DNA of 40,703 nucleotides from Rhodoferax sp. (GCF_018063565.1 NZ_JAGPBB010000031.1:1-40703), one strand, 5' to 3'; counted from the stretch's first letter, positions 10,711-18,918 are shown. Numbers and translations are program-made. The notes: generated by a model from the letters alone, not told the origin.

Positions 10711-11850
10711 GTGCCTGAACTGTTGATTGGCTTGATGTCCGGCACCTCGCTGGACGGGGCAGATGGTGTGCTGGTCGATCTGTCGTCACGCCGACCTCAG
10801 GTCATTGCCAGCGCCTCAGCACCCTTTGCGGCAGAGTTTCGCGCCGAACTGCTGGCCCTCAACAGCCCCTGCGACAACGAGTTACACCGCGCAGCGCTGG
10901 CGGGCAACCAGATTGCCGTCATTTACGCGCAGGTCGTCCATAATTTGCTGGCCCAGTCCCGACGCATTGGCATTGAGGCCACGGATGTGCGGGCCATTGG
11001 TGCCCATGGCCAGACGGTGCGGCATCGACCCGGGGCCAACCCGGGCATCGCCGGTGACCCACGCGCCTACACCTTGCAACTCAACAACCCCGCTTTGCTG
11101 GCCGAACTGACCGGTATTGATGTTGTCGCTGACCTGCGCAGCCGCGATATCGCCGCCGGTGGGCAGGGTGCGCCGCTGGTACCGGCTTTTCATCAGCAGG
11201 TTTTCGCGCAATCAGGCAGCAAGCGGTCGGTGCTGAATATTGGCGGGATTGCCAATCTGAGCGTTTTGCCTGCGGACCACAATGCCCCCGTGCTTGGTTT
11301 TGACTGCGGACCGGGCAACGCCCTGATGGACCATTGGTGCCAGCAACATACCGGCCAGGCTTTCGACGATCAAGGTGCCTGGGCTGCGGGGGGCCAATGT
11401 CAACCTGACGTATTGCAAGCCTTGTTCGATGAACCGTATTTCACGCTGGCACCCCCCAAAAGTACCGGCCGCGACTTGTTCAGTGTGAACTGGCTGCAGC
11501 ACAAACTGGCACCTTTTGCCAGCTGCAAACCGCAAGATATTCAACGAACATTGGTCGAATTGACAGCTAGCGCATGCTGCAAAAGCTTTACCAGCTACTC
11601 CAATGAGAGCAAATCATTGATCGTCTGTGGCGGTGGCGCGTTCAACATCTACTTAATGCAACGCCTGCAGTCGCTGTTGCCCGAGGTGTCAGTACTAAGC
11701 TCTGACCGGTTTGGACTTCCGCCACTGCTAGTCGAAGCCACCGCGTTTGCCTGGCTGGCCCAACAGACGCTGTCGCGGCTTGCCGGCAACCTGCCCAGTG
11801 TGACAGGCGCTACCGGACCCAGGGTTCTGGGTGCCATCTACCCCGCCTGA
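10711..11850 (+). CDS. anmK: Anhydro-N-acetylmuramic acid kinase
   Basis: AnmK cleaves the 1,6-anhydro ring of recycled anhydroMurNAc and phosphorylates it to MurNAc-6-phosphate. The protein has 379 residues, with the N-terminal nucleotide-binding signature GLMSGTSLDGADG, then GAHGQTVRHRP, VADLRSRDIAAGGQGAPLVPAFH, NIGGIANLS, DCGPGNALMD and the C-terminal VCGGGAFN. It starts with GTG at 10711; no ATG in frame precedes the conserved GLMSGTS. The stretch TASACCKSFTSYSNESKSL (about 11563-11619) is AT-richer, cysteine/serine-rich and unlike its surroundings, and may be a decayed copy of the dispersed hairpin element carried in frame. The gene lies directly after the endopeptidase and converges on erpA. 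Confidence 0.95.
   Translation: MPELLIGLMSGTSLDGADGVLVDLSSRRPQVIASASAPFAAEFRAELLALNSPCDNELHRAALAGNQIAVIYAQVVHNLLAQSRRIGIEATDVRAIGAHGQTVRHRPGANPGIAGDPRAYTLQLNNPALLAELTGIDVVADLRSRDIAAGGQGAPLVPAFHQQVFAQSGSKRSVLNIGGIANLSVLPADHNAPVLGFDCGPGNALMDHWCQQHTGQAFDDQGAWAAGGQCQPDVLQALFDEPYFTLAPPKSTGRDLFSVNWLQHKLAPFASCKPQDIQRTLVELTASACCKSFTSYSNESKSLIVCGGGAFNIYLMQRLQSLLPEVSVLSSDRFGLPPLLVEATAFAWLAQQTLSRLAGNLPSVTGATGPRVLGAIYPA
11560..11615. repeat. Possible decayed dispersed repeat inside anmK (copy E)
   Basis: GACAGCTAGCGCATGCTGCA followed by AAAGCTTTACCAGCTACT resembles the AGCTGCTAGCGC...AAGCGCTAG element of copy A, with a GCGCTAGC core and an AGCTACT flank, but the palindrome is broken. It is in frame and encodes residues that look out of place in AnmK. 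The match is weak and needs alignment with other genomes. Confidence 0.3.
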
Positions 11851-11869
11851 GCCTGCCGGAGTCCCGTCA

Positions 11870-11886
11870 ACCGCCTCGAAGGCGGT
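11870..11886. terminator. Short hairpin between convergent anmK and erpA
   Basis: ACCGCCT (11870-11876) and AGGCGGT (11880-11886) pair perfectly around a 3-base CGA loop, in the 51-base gap between convergent stops. There is no clear T tract, so it may be a weak bidirectional terminator. Confidence 0.5.
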
Positions 11887-11901
11887 GCCGCCGGCGCGGC
11901 T

Positions 11902-12267
11902 TCAGGCAGAAAAGCTGGAGCCACAACCACAGGTGGTGGTGGCATTGGGGTTCTTGATGACAAACTGCGCGCCTTGCAGGTCTTCCTTGTAGTCGATCTC
12001 GGCGCCCACCAGATACTGGTAACTCATGGCATCGATCAGCAAGGACACCCCATTCTTGGTCATGGTGGTGTCGTCGTCGTTGGTGACTTCGTCAAAGGTA
12101 AACCCGTACTGGAACCCTGAGCAGCCGCCACCCTGCACAAACACCCGCAGCTTCAAATCAGGATTGCCTTCCTCGGCAATCAGATCGGCCACTTTGGCAG
12201 CGGCACTGTCGGTAAAAATGATGGGGTCGGGCATTTCGGTCTGGATATCTTGTGCGACGGCGCTCAT
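11902..12267 (-). CDS. erpA: Iron-sulfur cluster insertion protein ErpA
   Basis: ErpA is an A-type carrier that delivers Fe-S clusters to apoproteins such as the isoprenoid enzymes. The 121-residue product has the A-type fold and its three ligand cysteines: one in [14 protein letters not shown] and two in the terminal [11 protein letters not shown]. The segment [31 protein letters not shown] is typical of ErpA rather than IscA. A short extension ([15 protein letters not shown]) precedes the core, as in betaproteobacterial homologues. An upstream GGAGACTCACATG context supports the ATG at 12267. It is followed on the minus strand by the convergent end of anmK. Confidence 0.95.
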   Translation of the reverse strand: MSAVAQDIQTEMPDPIIFTDSAAAKVADLIAEEGNPDLKLRVFVQGGGCSGFQYGFTFDEVTNDDDTTMTKNGVSLLIDAMSYQYLVGAEIDYKEDLQGAQFVIKNPNATTTCGCGSSFSA

Positions 12268-12324
12268 GTGAGTCTCCGGTAAATTGGGTGGGTCAATGCT
12301 ACAGTAAATCGGTCAGGTATTGTG

Positions 12325-12729
12325 TCACTGGTTGTTTGCTGCCAGTTTGAGTGTGGGCTTTTCTTCAACCTGCAAGTCAGCAACCAGGGGGCACAGCCTG
12401 CCAGCCACCAGGGCCCCTTGGTGCATCTCAAGAATCTTGTAGGTCACATCACCGGTGACCCGTGCCTTGGGTTGCAACTCAAGCAGACTGCGTGCCAGTA
12501 CCGGCCCATCCACCTGCCCGTTGATGATGACATGATCCGCCTGCACTTGCCCGGTCACATGGGCAGTTTCCGAGATGACCAGAATGCTCGGTTTGTCAGC
12601 TTGCCCTAGCAGATCACCGTGCATTTCTCCATCGAGCCGCAGCCCATCGGCAAAATTGAAATTGCCGGTGAGCTGACAACCATGCGCCAGCAGACTCTTG
12701 ATGGGCGGCGGCTTTTTCTTGTTGAACAT
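12325..12729 (-). CDS. Bactofilin (polymer-forming cytoskeletal protein)
   Basis: Bactofilins self-assemble without nucleotide into filaments that position cell-envelope enzymes. This 134-residue protein has a lysine/proline N-terminal tail (MFNKKKPPPIKSLL), which may help membrane association. A right-handed beta-helix core follows, seen as repeated short strands (GNFNFADGLRLDGEMHGDL, ILVISETAHVTGQV, HVIINGQVDGPV, LELQPKARVTGDV), then a short C-terminal tail. It follows the DUF6776-like gene by 36 bases on the same strand, with an AAGGAGTTGCC site before the ATG. A nearby M23 peptidase (9355-10683) is a conceivable client but not an operon partner. Confidence 0.92.
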   Translation of the reverse strand: MFNKKKPPPIKSLLAHGCQLTGNFNFADGLRLDGEMHGDLLGQADKPSILVISETAHVTGQVQADHVIINGQVDGPVLARSLLELQPKARVTGDVTYKILEMHQGALVAGRLCPLVADLQVEEKPTLKLAANNQ

Positions 12730-12765
12730 GGCAACTCCTTGTGTCAGAAAAACATTGGATCCGGT

Positions 12766-13521
12766 TCACGAAGCCCGGGGCATCAGTTTGAGGGTTTGCA
12801 CCGCCTTGACGTTCTTACCCTCCAGAACCTTCACGGTCATGCTGCGCACTTCCACCTGCGGTGGAATCTGGTAAATCCCGCTCAGGCGAACATACTGCCG
12901 GATCTGGAAGTCCTGCGGGCTGACCGGCAAACTCCCGGACCAGGGTTTGCCGTTCAGCAACCCGGTAAAACTCACCTCCAGCTGCCCTTTGAATTCAGTC
13001 GGATTTTTCACCGCCTGAATCACCAGCAGCTGCCATTTCAGCTCACCCGCTTGCAGCTGTTCGGCCTGCAGGCTGCGGATCGCCAACACCGTGCTGTCAC
13101 CGCCGTTGCCCGTCGCCGGGATCAGCTGCTCAAAAAACCCAAGATCGTCCTTGAGTCGCTGAATTTCCTGTTCCAGCAGTCGACTTTGTGCCTGCAACTT
13201 CTCATGCGCCACTTTTTCCGTGGTCAAAACCGTGTCGGCGGTGTTGGCAACCGACTGGGCCTTGTTGCGCTCCTGCGTCACCAGCTCCAGTTGCGCCCGC
13301 AGAATCTGCACATCTGACTGCAAAGACTGTAGTTGCTCTTTGCTACCCCGGTCCAGGCCGGCAATATCCTTGCCAAACTCAAACGCCCACAACGCAATGG
13401 CGGCGCAAAAACCTGCCACCAGCGCCAGTACGACCCAGCGAAACGGCCAAGGCAAGGCACTGCGCACCGCCATGCGCGGTGCGCTGACCGTCAATCGTCG
13501 CATCAACAACCTCAGTCGCAT
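12766..13521 (-). CDS. DUF6776-like membrane coiled-coil protein, function unknown
   Basis: This 251-residue protein has a short basic cytoplasmic tail, one transmembrane helix at about residues 29-46 (WVVLALVAGFCAAIALWAF) and a long coiled coil at about 58-122 (SKEQLQSLQSDVQILRAQL and onward). A C-terminal beta-rich domain follows (LEVSFTGLLNGKPWSGSLPV). This matches what I remember as the DUF6776 family, common in beta- and gammaproteobacteria beside bactofilin and ErpA genes. The layout resembles a periplasmic scaffold such as PilN- or MreC-type proteins, but no function is established. Its conserved position directly upstream of the bactofilin suggests a joint envelope role. Confidence 0.8.
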   Translation of the reverse strand: MRLRLLMRRLTVSAPRMAVRSALPWPFRWVVLALVAGFCAAIALWAFEFGKDIAGLDRGSKEQLQSLQSDVQILRAQLELVTQERNKAQSVANTADTVLTTEKVAHEKLQAQSRLLEQEIQRLKDDLGFFEQLIPATGNGGDSTVLAIRSLQAEQLQAGELKWQLLVIQAVKNPTEFKGQLEVSFTGLLNGKPWSGSLPVSPQDFQIRQYVRLSGIYQIPPQVEVRSMTVKVLEGKNVKAVQTLKLMPRAS

Positions 13522-13548
13522 CGTACTTTTTCAGATTTTCCAAATGCA

Positions 13549-13582
13549 AACAACCGCCAGAACTCGCATTCGGGCGGTTGTT
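13549..13582 (-). terminator. Terminator after rplM-rpsI
   Basis: AACAACCGCC (13549-13558) and GGCGGTTGTT (13573-13582) form a perfect 10-bp stem with a 14-base loop. On the minus strand the stem ends in TTGTTTGCATTT, a reasonable T-rich tail. It lies 22 bases after the rpsI stop and before the DUF6776-like gene, so it should end the ribosomal operon. Confidence 0.75.
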
Positions 13583-13603
13583 GGCGGGCAGTAACCGGCA
13601 GGA

Positions 13604-13996
13604 TTAGCGCTTGCTGAACTGCTTGCGACGGCGAGCACCGTGCAAACCGACTTTCTTACGCTCGACTTCACGCGCATCGCGGGTTACAAAGCCAGCCTGG
13701 CTGAGCTGCGGCTTGAGCGTGGCATCGTAGTCAATCAGCGCGCGGGTGATACCGTGGCGCACCGCACCGGCTTGACCCGACTCGCCACCGCCAGCCACAT
13801 TGACCATCACGTCGAAGGTCTCGGCGTGATTGGTCAGCAGCAGGGGTTGCTTGCAGATCATGATCGAGGTGGCGCGGCCAAAAAACTTGTCAATCGCTTT
13901 GCCATTGACAACAATCTGACCTGAGCCCTTTTTCAGGAAAACACGGGCAACGCTGGATTTGCGACGACCGGTACCATTGTTCCATTCACCAATCAT
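13604..13996 (-). CDS. rpsI: 30S ribosomal protein S9
   Basis: S9 is a small-subunit head protein whose C-terminal tail reaches the P-site tRNA. The 130-residue product contains [19 protein letters not shown], the [20 protein letters not shown] core, and ends in the canonical basic tail [17 protein letters not shown] with the terminal SKR. The ATG at 13996 lies 11 bases after the rplM stop, so the pair is the standard rplM-rpsI operon. A perfect hairpin terminator follows. Confidence 0.98.
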   Translation of the reverse strand: MIGEWNNGTGRRKSSVARVFLKKGSGQIVVNGKAIDKFFGRATSIMICKQPLLLTNHAETFDVMVNVAGGGESGQAGAVRHGITRALIDYDATLKPQLSQAGFVTRDAREVERKKVGLHGARRRKQFSKR

Positions 13997-14007
13997 TTGA
14001 TGGCTCC

Positions 14008-14436
14008 TTAGATTTCCAACACTTTGGGTTGCTGGGCCGTGTGCGGATGCTCAGCACCGCCATAGACCTTGAGCTTCTTGATCATCGCGTAGCCCAGCGG
14101 CCCCTTGGGCAGCATGCCCTTGACGGCTTTTTCCAAAGCGCGGCCGGGAAACTTGGCTTGCATGTCACGGAAGTTGGTGCTGGAAATGCCACCAGGGAAG
14201 CCGGAATGGCTGTAATACATTTTGTCGAGTGACTTGGCACCGGTCACGCGCAGGCGAGCTGCGTTGGTGACGATGATGAAGTCGCCGGTATCGACGTGAG
14301 GCGTGTAAATGGCCTTGTGTTTGCCGCGCAAACGGAGAGCAACTTCGCTGGCTACTCGTCCGAGGACCTTGTCGGTCGCGTCAATCACAAACCACTCGTG
14401 CACGACCTCAGCGGGTTTTGCGCTGAAAGTTGACAT
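14008..14436 (-). CDS. rplM: 50S ribosomal protein L13
   Basis: L13 is an early-assembly 23S rRNA-binding protein. From the ATG at 14436 the product has 142 residues, the exact family length, starting [20 protein letters not shown] and containing the conserved [31 protein letters not shown] and GMLPKGPLG. The frame stays open upstream to 14691, but that part is untranslated leader. In E. coli L13 represses its own operon through the mRNA leader. The roughly 150-base leader here (about 14437-14589) could play that part, although I have not folded it. Confidence 0.97.
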   Translation of the reverse strand: MSTFSAKPAEVVHEWFVIDATDKVLGRVASEVALRLRGKHKAIYTPHVDTGDFIIVTNAARLRVTGAKSLDKMYYSHSGFPGGISSTNFRDMQAKFPGRALEKAVKGMLPKGPLGYAMIKKLKVYGGAEHPHTAQQPKVLEI

Positions 14437-14595
14437 GAGATTTCTCTTTAAAAAGAAGGGTTTGCAGGGCTCTTTTCTACGATCGGCGTTCCTCTGACGG
14501 GAATCTCTTAGGTAGGGTTTCACTCGGCACACGGCCCATTGGGACGATACCGAGCCACTTCGCCGCGGAACCACCAAATCGCTGCGAAGCCAAGT

Positions 14596-14625
14596 ATTAT
14601 ACAAATGTGGCGGTGCTGCGGGTAA
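14596..14625 (-). promoter_or_regulatory. Probable rplM-rpsI promoter
   Basis: A perfect TATAAT -10 box reads on the minus strand at 14596-14601. A weak -35 (TTACCC, 14620-14625) lies 18 bases upstream of it. Transcription would begin near 14589, leaving a leader of about 150 bases before rplM. The box lies just upstream of the oppositely directed rlmJ start. Confidence 0.6.
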
Positions 14626-14634
14626 CATCCCCCA

Positions 14635-15546
14635 ATGTTCAGTTACCGCCACGCCTTTCACGCCGGCAACCATGCCGACGTCCTCAAACACACGACCCTA
14701 CTCGCGGTGCTGCGCCATATGGTGCAAAAGGATACCGCCATTCATTGTTTCGACACCCACGCGGGTGCCGGCCTTTATCGGCTTGACGGCGACTACGCCA
14801 AAACCAGCGGCGAAGCCACACAAGGTTTCTTGCACCTGCCCTCCAGTCCCGATGACACAGGCGCCAGGGCTGAGCGGCCGCTCGCTCCGGCACTGCAGGA
14901 CTATCTGGATCTGGTCGCCAGCTTCAACCCGGCGGGGAGCAACAAGGTGTACCCCGGCTCGCCTTTCATCATCCAGCGTCTGCTGCGCGAGCGCGATCGG
15001 CTGCGTCTGTTTGAGCTTCACCCGACTGATGCCAAAACGCTCAGAGCCAACGTGGCGCAACTTGAAGCGGGTCGCCTGGTCACGGTGATGCAGGAAGATG
15101 GGTTTGAAGGTCTGAAAAAGTTCCTGCCTCCGCCCTCACGACGCGCCCTGGTATTGTGCGACCCCAGTTACGAGATGAAGACCGATTACGCCAGGGTGCT
15201 GGACATGATGACTGACGCGCTCAAGCGCTTTGCCACCGGCACCTACCTGGTCTGGTACCCGATCATCCCGCGCCCAGAAGCACATGAACTGCCCCGCAAG
15301 CTCAAAACACTGGTCAACCGCGAGGGTCGCCCCTGGCTCAACGCCACACTCACGGTCAAGACCAGCAAACTGGAGCGCAGTGATGAGGGGGAAGTCATCC
15401 GTCCAGGTCTCCCCTCCAGCGGCATGTTCGTGATCAACCCGCCCCATACGCTCAAAGCCAAGCTGAATGAGGCCATCAAGCAGGTCGCCGAGTTTCTTGC
15501 CCAATCAAGCCACAGCACGTTCACTGTCGAGTCAGGTGGCCACTGA
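14635..15546 (+). CDS. rlmJ: 23S rRNA (adenine-2030-N6)-methyltransferase RlmJ
   Basis: RlmJ methylates N6 of A2030 in 23S rRNA. The 303-residue product starts [19 protein letters not shown], a signature unique to RlmJ. It has the SAM-binding [10 protein letters not shown] motif and the catalytic DPSYEMK motif, the RlmJ form of the N6-adenine methyltransferase DPPY. The C-terminal [12 protein letters not shown] is also conserved. There is no good ribosome site before 14635 (context CCCCCAATGTTC), but the first residues are conserved, so the start is firm. It is divergent from rplM, so two ribosome-related units share this intergenic region. Confidence 0.95.
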   Translation: MFSYRHAFHAGNHADVLKHTTLLAVLRHMVQKDTAIHCFDTHAGAGLYRLDGDYAKTSGEATQGFLHLPSSPDDTGARAERPLAPALQDYLDLVASFNPAGSNKVYPGSPFIIQRLLRERDRLRLFELHPTDAKTLRANVAQLEAGRLVTVMQEDGFEGLKKFLPPPSRRALVLCDPSYEMKTDYARVLDMMTDALKRFATGTYLVWYPIIPRPEAHELPRKLKTLVNREGRPWLNATLTVKTSKLERSDEGEVIRPGLPSSGMFVINPPHTLKAKLNEAIKQVAEFLAQSSHSTFTVESGGH

Positions 15547-15613
15547 AGCCGGGCAATGCCAAACGTGTCGCAAATCAGACACCGAAGATTGATCACCCGC
15601 TGTCTAGAGCTTT

Positions 15614-15640
15614 GCGACTAGGGAAAACCCTTATAGTCGC
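15614..15640. promoter_or_regulatory. Inverted repeat overlapping the start region of the GNAT gene
   Basis: GCGACTA (15614-15620) and TAGTCGC (15634-15640) form a perfect 7-bp inverted repeat. Nested GGG and CCC arms around AAAA lie inside, so it can fold as a hairpin with a 3-base TTA bulge. It ends three bases before the ATG at 15644 and contains TATAGT (15632-15637), a -10-like box. It may be an operator, or a hairpin at the ribosome entry site. Confidence 0.5.
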
Positions 15641-15643
15641 GTC

Positions 15644-16366
15644 ATGCGAGATTTTCCCACTGCGGATGCCGAATCGTCGGCATCACCCCCGACCACCACG
15701 GAAAGCCTGAACCTTGAGTTTCACCCGCTCAAGGCAAAGGGTTCCGATGTGGTGGTGCCGATCCGCTCCCTGGGCGAAAACCATCGCGGTCGCATCGCTG
15801 ACCATCTGCGCTCACTCAATGCGCAGGACCGCTACTATCGCTTCGGGTTCAGCGCCAATGACGATCAGATCGCGCGTTATGTGGACGGTCTGGACTTCGA
15901 TCACGACGAGATTTTTGGCATTTACAACCGCAAGCTGACCCTGATCGCCATGGCACACGTGGCGTTCTCCATCGACATGCAACGCCACCCGGTGGCTGAG
16001 TTTGGTGTCTCGGTTTTGCCCAAAGTGCGCGCCCGTGGTTATGGTGCGCGCCTGTTTGACCGCGCCGTGATGCATGCTCGCAACCGTGGCGTGCAGACCA
16101 TGTTTGTCCATGCATTGTCAGAGAATGCCGCCATGCTCAGGATCGCCCGTCAGGCGGGTGCTCACATTGTCCGCGACGGTGCGGAGTCCGAGGCCCACCT
16201 GAGTTTGACACCTGCCACGCTGAACACACAGTTGGCCGAGATCGTGGAAGAGCACATGGCACAAACCAATTACCAGTTCAAGGTGCACGCCAAGCAGTTT
16301 CAGGACACGGTGCAGCGCTGGCAAGCGGTCTGGAGCGGCGGCGCATCTGCCAAAAACGCCGAGTAG
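15644..16366 (+). CDS. GNAT-family N-acetyltransferase
   Basis: A 240-residue protein with a GNAT fold in the middle. The acetyl-CoA-binding segment is VAEFGVSVLPKVRARGYGARLF (about residues 117-138, motif A: V..VRARGYG), followed by MHARNRGVQTMFVHALSENAAMLRIARQAG, typical of motif B. The N-terminal ESLNLEFHPLKAK and the IRSLGENHRGRIADHLRSLNAQDRYYRFGF segment resemble acetyltransferases seen with Pat-like protein acetylases and stress proteins. The substrate cannot be read from sequence. No ribosome site precedes the ATG at 15644; instead a -10-like box and an inverted repeat abut it, so the message may be leaderless. Confidence 0.85.
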   Translation: MRDFPTADAESSASPPTTTESLNLEFHPLKAKGSDVVVPIRSLGENHRGRIADHLRSLNAQDRYYRFGFSANDDQIARYVDGLDFDHDEIFGIYNRKLTLIAMAHVAFSIDMQRHPVAEFGVSVLPKVRARGYGARLFDRAVMHARNRGVQTMFVHALSENAAMLRIARQAGAHIVRDGAESEAHLSLTPATLNTQLAEIVEEHMAQTNYQFKVHAKQFQDTVQRWQAVWSGGASAKNAE

Positions 16367-16460
16367 ACCGGTCGACCCGACCGCCTATGTGCAGCGATGG
16401 CGCCTGTTTTCCGCTATCCTTGCGGGCTGATCAACTACCGCATGTCCTGCTTGCCTGCCT

Positions 16461-17327
16461 GTGTCAGACCCTTACCCTACGCGCCCCGACCGCGAAGACA
16501 CCCGAACATTTTTGCAAAAACTCGCCGAGTTCATTCATCCCGGGCCGGATTCCACCGACGAGTTGATCGACTGGCTGGGCGATGCCGAACGCAGCCAGAT
16601 CATTGGTGCCGACTCGCGCAAAATGCTCGAAGGTGTGATCCGCATGGCCGACATGACCGCCGGGGACGTGATGGTGCCAAGCACCCGCATGGAGTTGATC
16701 AACATTTCGGACCCGTACGACGTGATGATGCACGGTGTGATCGACACAGCCCATTCTCGCTTTCCGGTGTTTGACGGTGAGCGCGAAAACATCATCGGCA
16801 TCTTGCTGGCCAAGGACCTGCTCAAACTGCAGCGCGCGCCTGAGCTCAATATCCGGGCCCTGCTGCGCCCGGCGGTGTTTGTGCCGGAAAGCAAAGGACT
16901 CAACGACTTGCTGCGGGATTTTCAGAGCAACCACAACCATCTGGCCATCGTGATTGACGAGTTCGGACGGGTGGCCGGTCTGATCACCATTGAGGACGTG
17001 CTGGAACAGATTGTTGGCGAGATCGAAGACGAATTTGACATCGCTGATGACGAAGGTGATATTTTTGGCCTGCCAGACCGAAGCTACCGCGTCAGTGGCG
17101 ACACGCTGATCGAACGTGTGGAGAACGCATTTGGCGTGCAGTTGAACAGTTCAGACCCGGATGACGAGTTTGAGACTATTGGCGGACTGATCGCCCATGA
17201 AATGGGCCATGTCCCCAAGCGGGGTGAACACTATGTGTTGTCCGGGCTGAATTTTGTTGTTCTGCACACCAAGGGTGGTGCGGTGAAGTGGTTCAAGGTG
17301 TCGCCGGTGCCCGATACCGCCAGCTGA
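16461..17327 (+). CDS. corC: CorC/HlyC-type CBS domain protein
   Basis: A 288-residue cytoplasmic protein with tandem CBS domains (about residues 65-190: GDVMVPSTRMELINI, FPVFDGERENIIGILLAKDLL, NHLAIVIDEFGRVAGLITIEDVLEQIVGEIEDEFD). A C-terminal CorC_HlyC domain follows (FGVQLNSSDPDDEFETIGGLI). It lacks the DUF21 membrane domain of the longer family members, as does E. coli YbeX, which is linked to magnesium/cobalt efflux and ribosome function. It starts with GTG at 16461. Its stop lies 10 bases from the lnt start, the same corC-lnt pairing as in E. coli. Confidence 0.93.
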   Translation: MSDPYPTRPDREDTRTFLQKLAEFIHPGPDSTDELIDWLGDAERSQIIGADSRKMLEGVIRMADMTAGDVMVPSTRMELINISDPYDVMMHGVIDTAHSRFPVFDGERENIIGILLAKDLLKLQRAPELNIRALLRPAVFVPESKGLNDLLRDFQSNHNHLAIVIDEFGRVAGLITIEDVLEQIVGEIEDEFDIADDEGDIFGLPDRSYRVSGDTLIERVENAFGVQLNSSDPDDEFETIGGLIAHEMGHVPKRGEHYVLSGLNFVVLHTKGGAVKWFKVSPVPDTAS

Positions 17328-17337
17328 GACTGACTGT

Positions 17338-18918
17338 TTGCGGCTTTTTGTCACCCAACCCACTCGCTTGCGCGTTGCGCCAATGCTGCTGGCCCTGCTG
17401 GCCGGGCTGTTGCAGGCTTGCAGCCTGGCAGTGCCGTTTGATTTTTTTCACTTTGTCGGGGTGGCACAGGGGCAAACCTTGTGGTGGGCGCAGCTGCTGG
17501 CCATGGCGCTGCTGCTCCATCTTCTATTGGCCAGCAAGGATGCGCGCCAGGCCGCCTGGCTGGGCTGGTTGTTTGCCAGTGCCTGGCTGAGTGCCACTTT
17601 TGCCTGGCTTTACACGTCGATGCATACCTACGGTGGCTTGCCGGGCGGCCTGGCGCTGCTGGCGGTGCTGGCGCTGGCTGGGTCGCTGGCCTTGTACTAC
17701 GCCGCGATTTCATGGATCTTCAGGGCCATAACGCAATATCGAAAAGGATTTATTGCTATCTCTTTTGCTTCACTTTGGTTGCTTGCCGAGTTGGCCCGTG
17801 GCACCTGGTTGACCGGTTTTGGCTGGGGTGCCATTGGTTACGCCCACACCGATGGCCCGCTGGCAGCGCTGTTTTCCTGGATCGGCGTTTATGGCGTCAC
17901 GGCGGTAGCCGCTTTGCTGGCGGGACTGCTGGCACAACTGGCGCGCTCGGCAAGCTGGGGCCAGGCACGCACATCTGCGCTGCTGACGCTTGGCGTGCTG
18001 GCCGTGACCGCATGGTGGCCCGGCAGCGTAAGTGCACCAGACCAGTCCTTCAGCGTCCAACTGCTTCAGGGCAATATTGCCCAGGAAGAAAAGTTTCAGC
18101 CCCACAGCGGCATCCCTGCCGCGCTGGCCTGGTATGGTACAGAGCTGGCCAACAGTTCAGCAGACCTGGTCATCACGCCAGAGACAGCGCTGGCGGTGCT
18201 TCCCGATCAGCTGCCAGACGGCTACTGGCAGGCCTTGACGCAGCGCTTTGCCAAGGGCAGGCAAGCCGCCCTGGTGGGTGTGCCGATGGGCAGTTATGCC
18301 CTGGGTTACACCAACTCGGTGGCGGGGTTCAAGGCCGGACAGTCCGAGCCCTGGCGTTATGACAAGCACCATCTGGTGCCTTTTGGCGAATTCATCCCAC
18401 CTTTTTTCCGCTGGTTCACCGACTTGATGCACATCCCGCTGGGCGACTTCAACCGGGGTGACCTGCCACAACCAAGCTTTGACTGGCAGGGGCAGCGGGT
18501 GGCAGTGAGCATTTGTTTTGAAAACCTGTTTGGCGAAGAGCTGGCCACCCAGTTCAAGGACGCCGACCGCTCTCCAACGGTATTGGTCAACATCAGTAAC
18601 CTGGGCTGGTTTGGCCAAAACCTGGCAATGGACCAACATCTGCAGATTGCCCGGGCGCGGGCCATGGAATTTGGCCGCCCCTTTGTGCTCGCCACCAACA
18701 CCGGGCGCAGTGCCGTGGTGGATGCGCAGGGCCAGATCACCCACGCCTTGCCGCCCCACATCCAAACGGCGCTCACGGCTCAGGTACAAGGTCACATCGG
18801 CAACACCAACTACGCCAAGTGGGTCGCGCGCTGGGGTTTGTGGCCACTCTGGCTGGTGGCGCTGGGGATACTGGGCACGAGGCTCCTCACGCTCAGACTC
18901 GGCAGGCTCGATCCATAG
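17338..18918 (+). CDS. lnt: Apolipoprotein N-acyltransferase
   Basis: Lnt adds the third acyl chain to the N-terminal cysteine of lipoproteins in the inner membrane. The 526-residue product has six or more hydrophobic N-terminal segments and a nitrilase-like C-terminal domain with the catalytic triad: E282 (ITPETALAVL), K343 (DKHHLVPFGEF) and C393 (VSICFENLFGEE). It ends with a final membrane helix. The first codon is TTG at 17338; the next candidate is an ATG at 17383. The segment IFRAITQYRKGFIAISFASL (about 17716-17775) is AT-rich and charged, within a membrane-domain loop, and looks like an in-frame remnant of the dispersed repeat. corC lies directly upstream. Confidence 0.95.
   Translation: MRLFVTQPTRLRVAPMLLALLAGLLQACSLAVPFDFFHFVGVAQGQTLWWAQLLAMALLLHLLLASKDARQAAWLGWLFASAWLSATFAWLYTSMHTYGGLPGGLALLAVLALAGSLALYYAAISWIFRAITQYRKGFIAISFASLWLLAELARGTWLTGFGWGAIGYAHTDGPLAALFSWIGVYGVTAVAALLAGLLAQLARSASWGQARTSALLTLGVLAVTAWWPGSVSAPDQSFSVQLLQGNIAQEEKFQPHSGIPAALAWYGTELANSSADLVITPETALAVLPDQLPDGYWQALTQRFAKGRQAALVGVPMGSYALGYTNSVAGFKAGQSEPWRYDKHHLVPFGEFIPPFFRWFTDLMHIPLGDFNRGDLPQPSFDWQGQRVAVSICFENLFGEELATQFKDADRSPTVLVNISNLGWFGQNLAMDQHLQIARARAMEFGRPFVLATNTGRSAVVDAQGQITHALPPHIQTALTAQVQGHIGNTNYAKWVARWGLWPLWLVALGILGTRLLTLRLGRLDP
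17719..17768. repeat. Possible decayed dispersed repeat inside lnt (copy D)
   Basis: CAGGGCCATAACGCAATATC then GAAAAGGATTTATTGCTATC matches the reverse orientation of the dispersed element in outline (GGCC...CGC...GCTATC flanks). The hairpin arms are degraded. The local drop in GC inside an otherwise GC-rich gene supports a foreign origin. The match is weak. Confidence 0.35.

Noticed and set aside
14521-14590. Possible tRNA-like fold between rplM and rlmJ
   Set aside because: No acceptor/T-loop signature (GGTTCRANYC) in proper spacing; it is better read as the rplM leader.
14437-14691. N-terminal extension of rplM in the open frame
   Set aside because: L13 is 142 residues from the ATG at 14436; the extension is leader and crosses the promoter and the rlmJ start.
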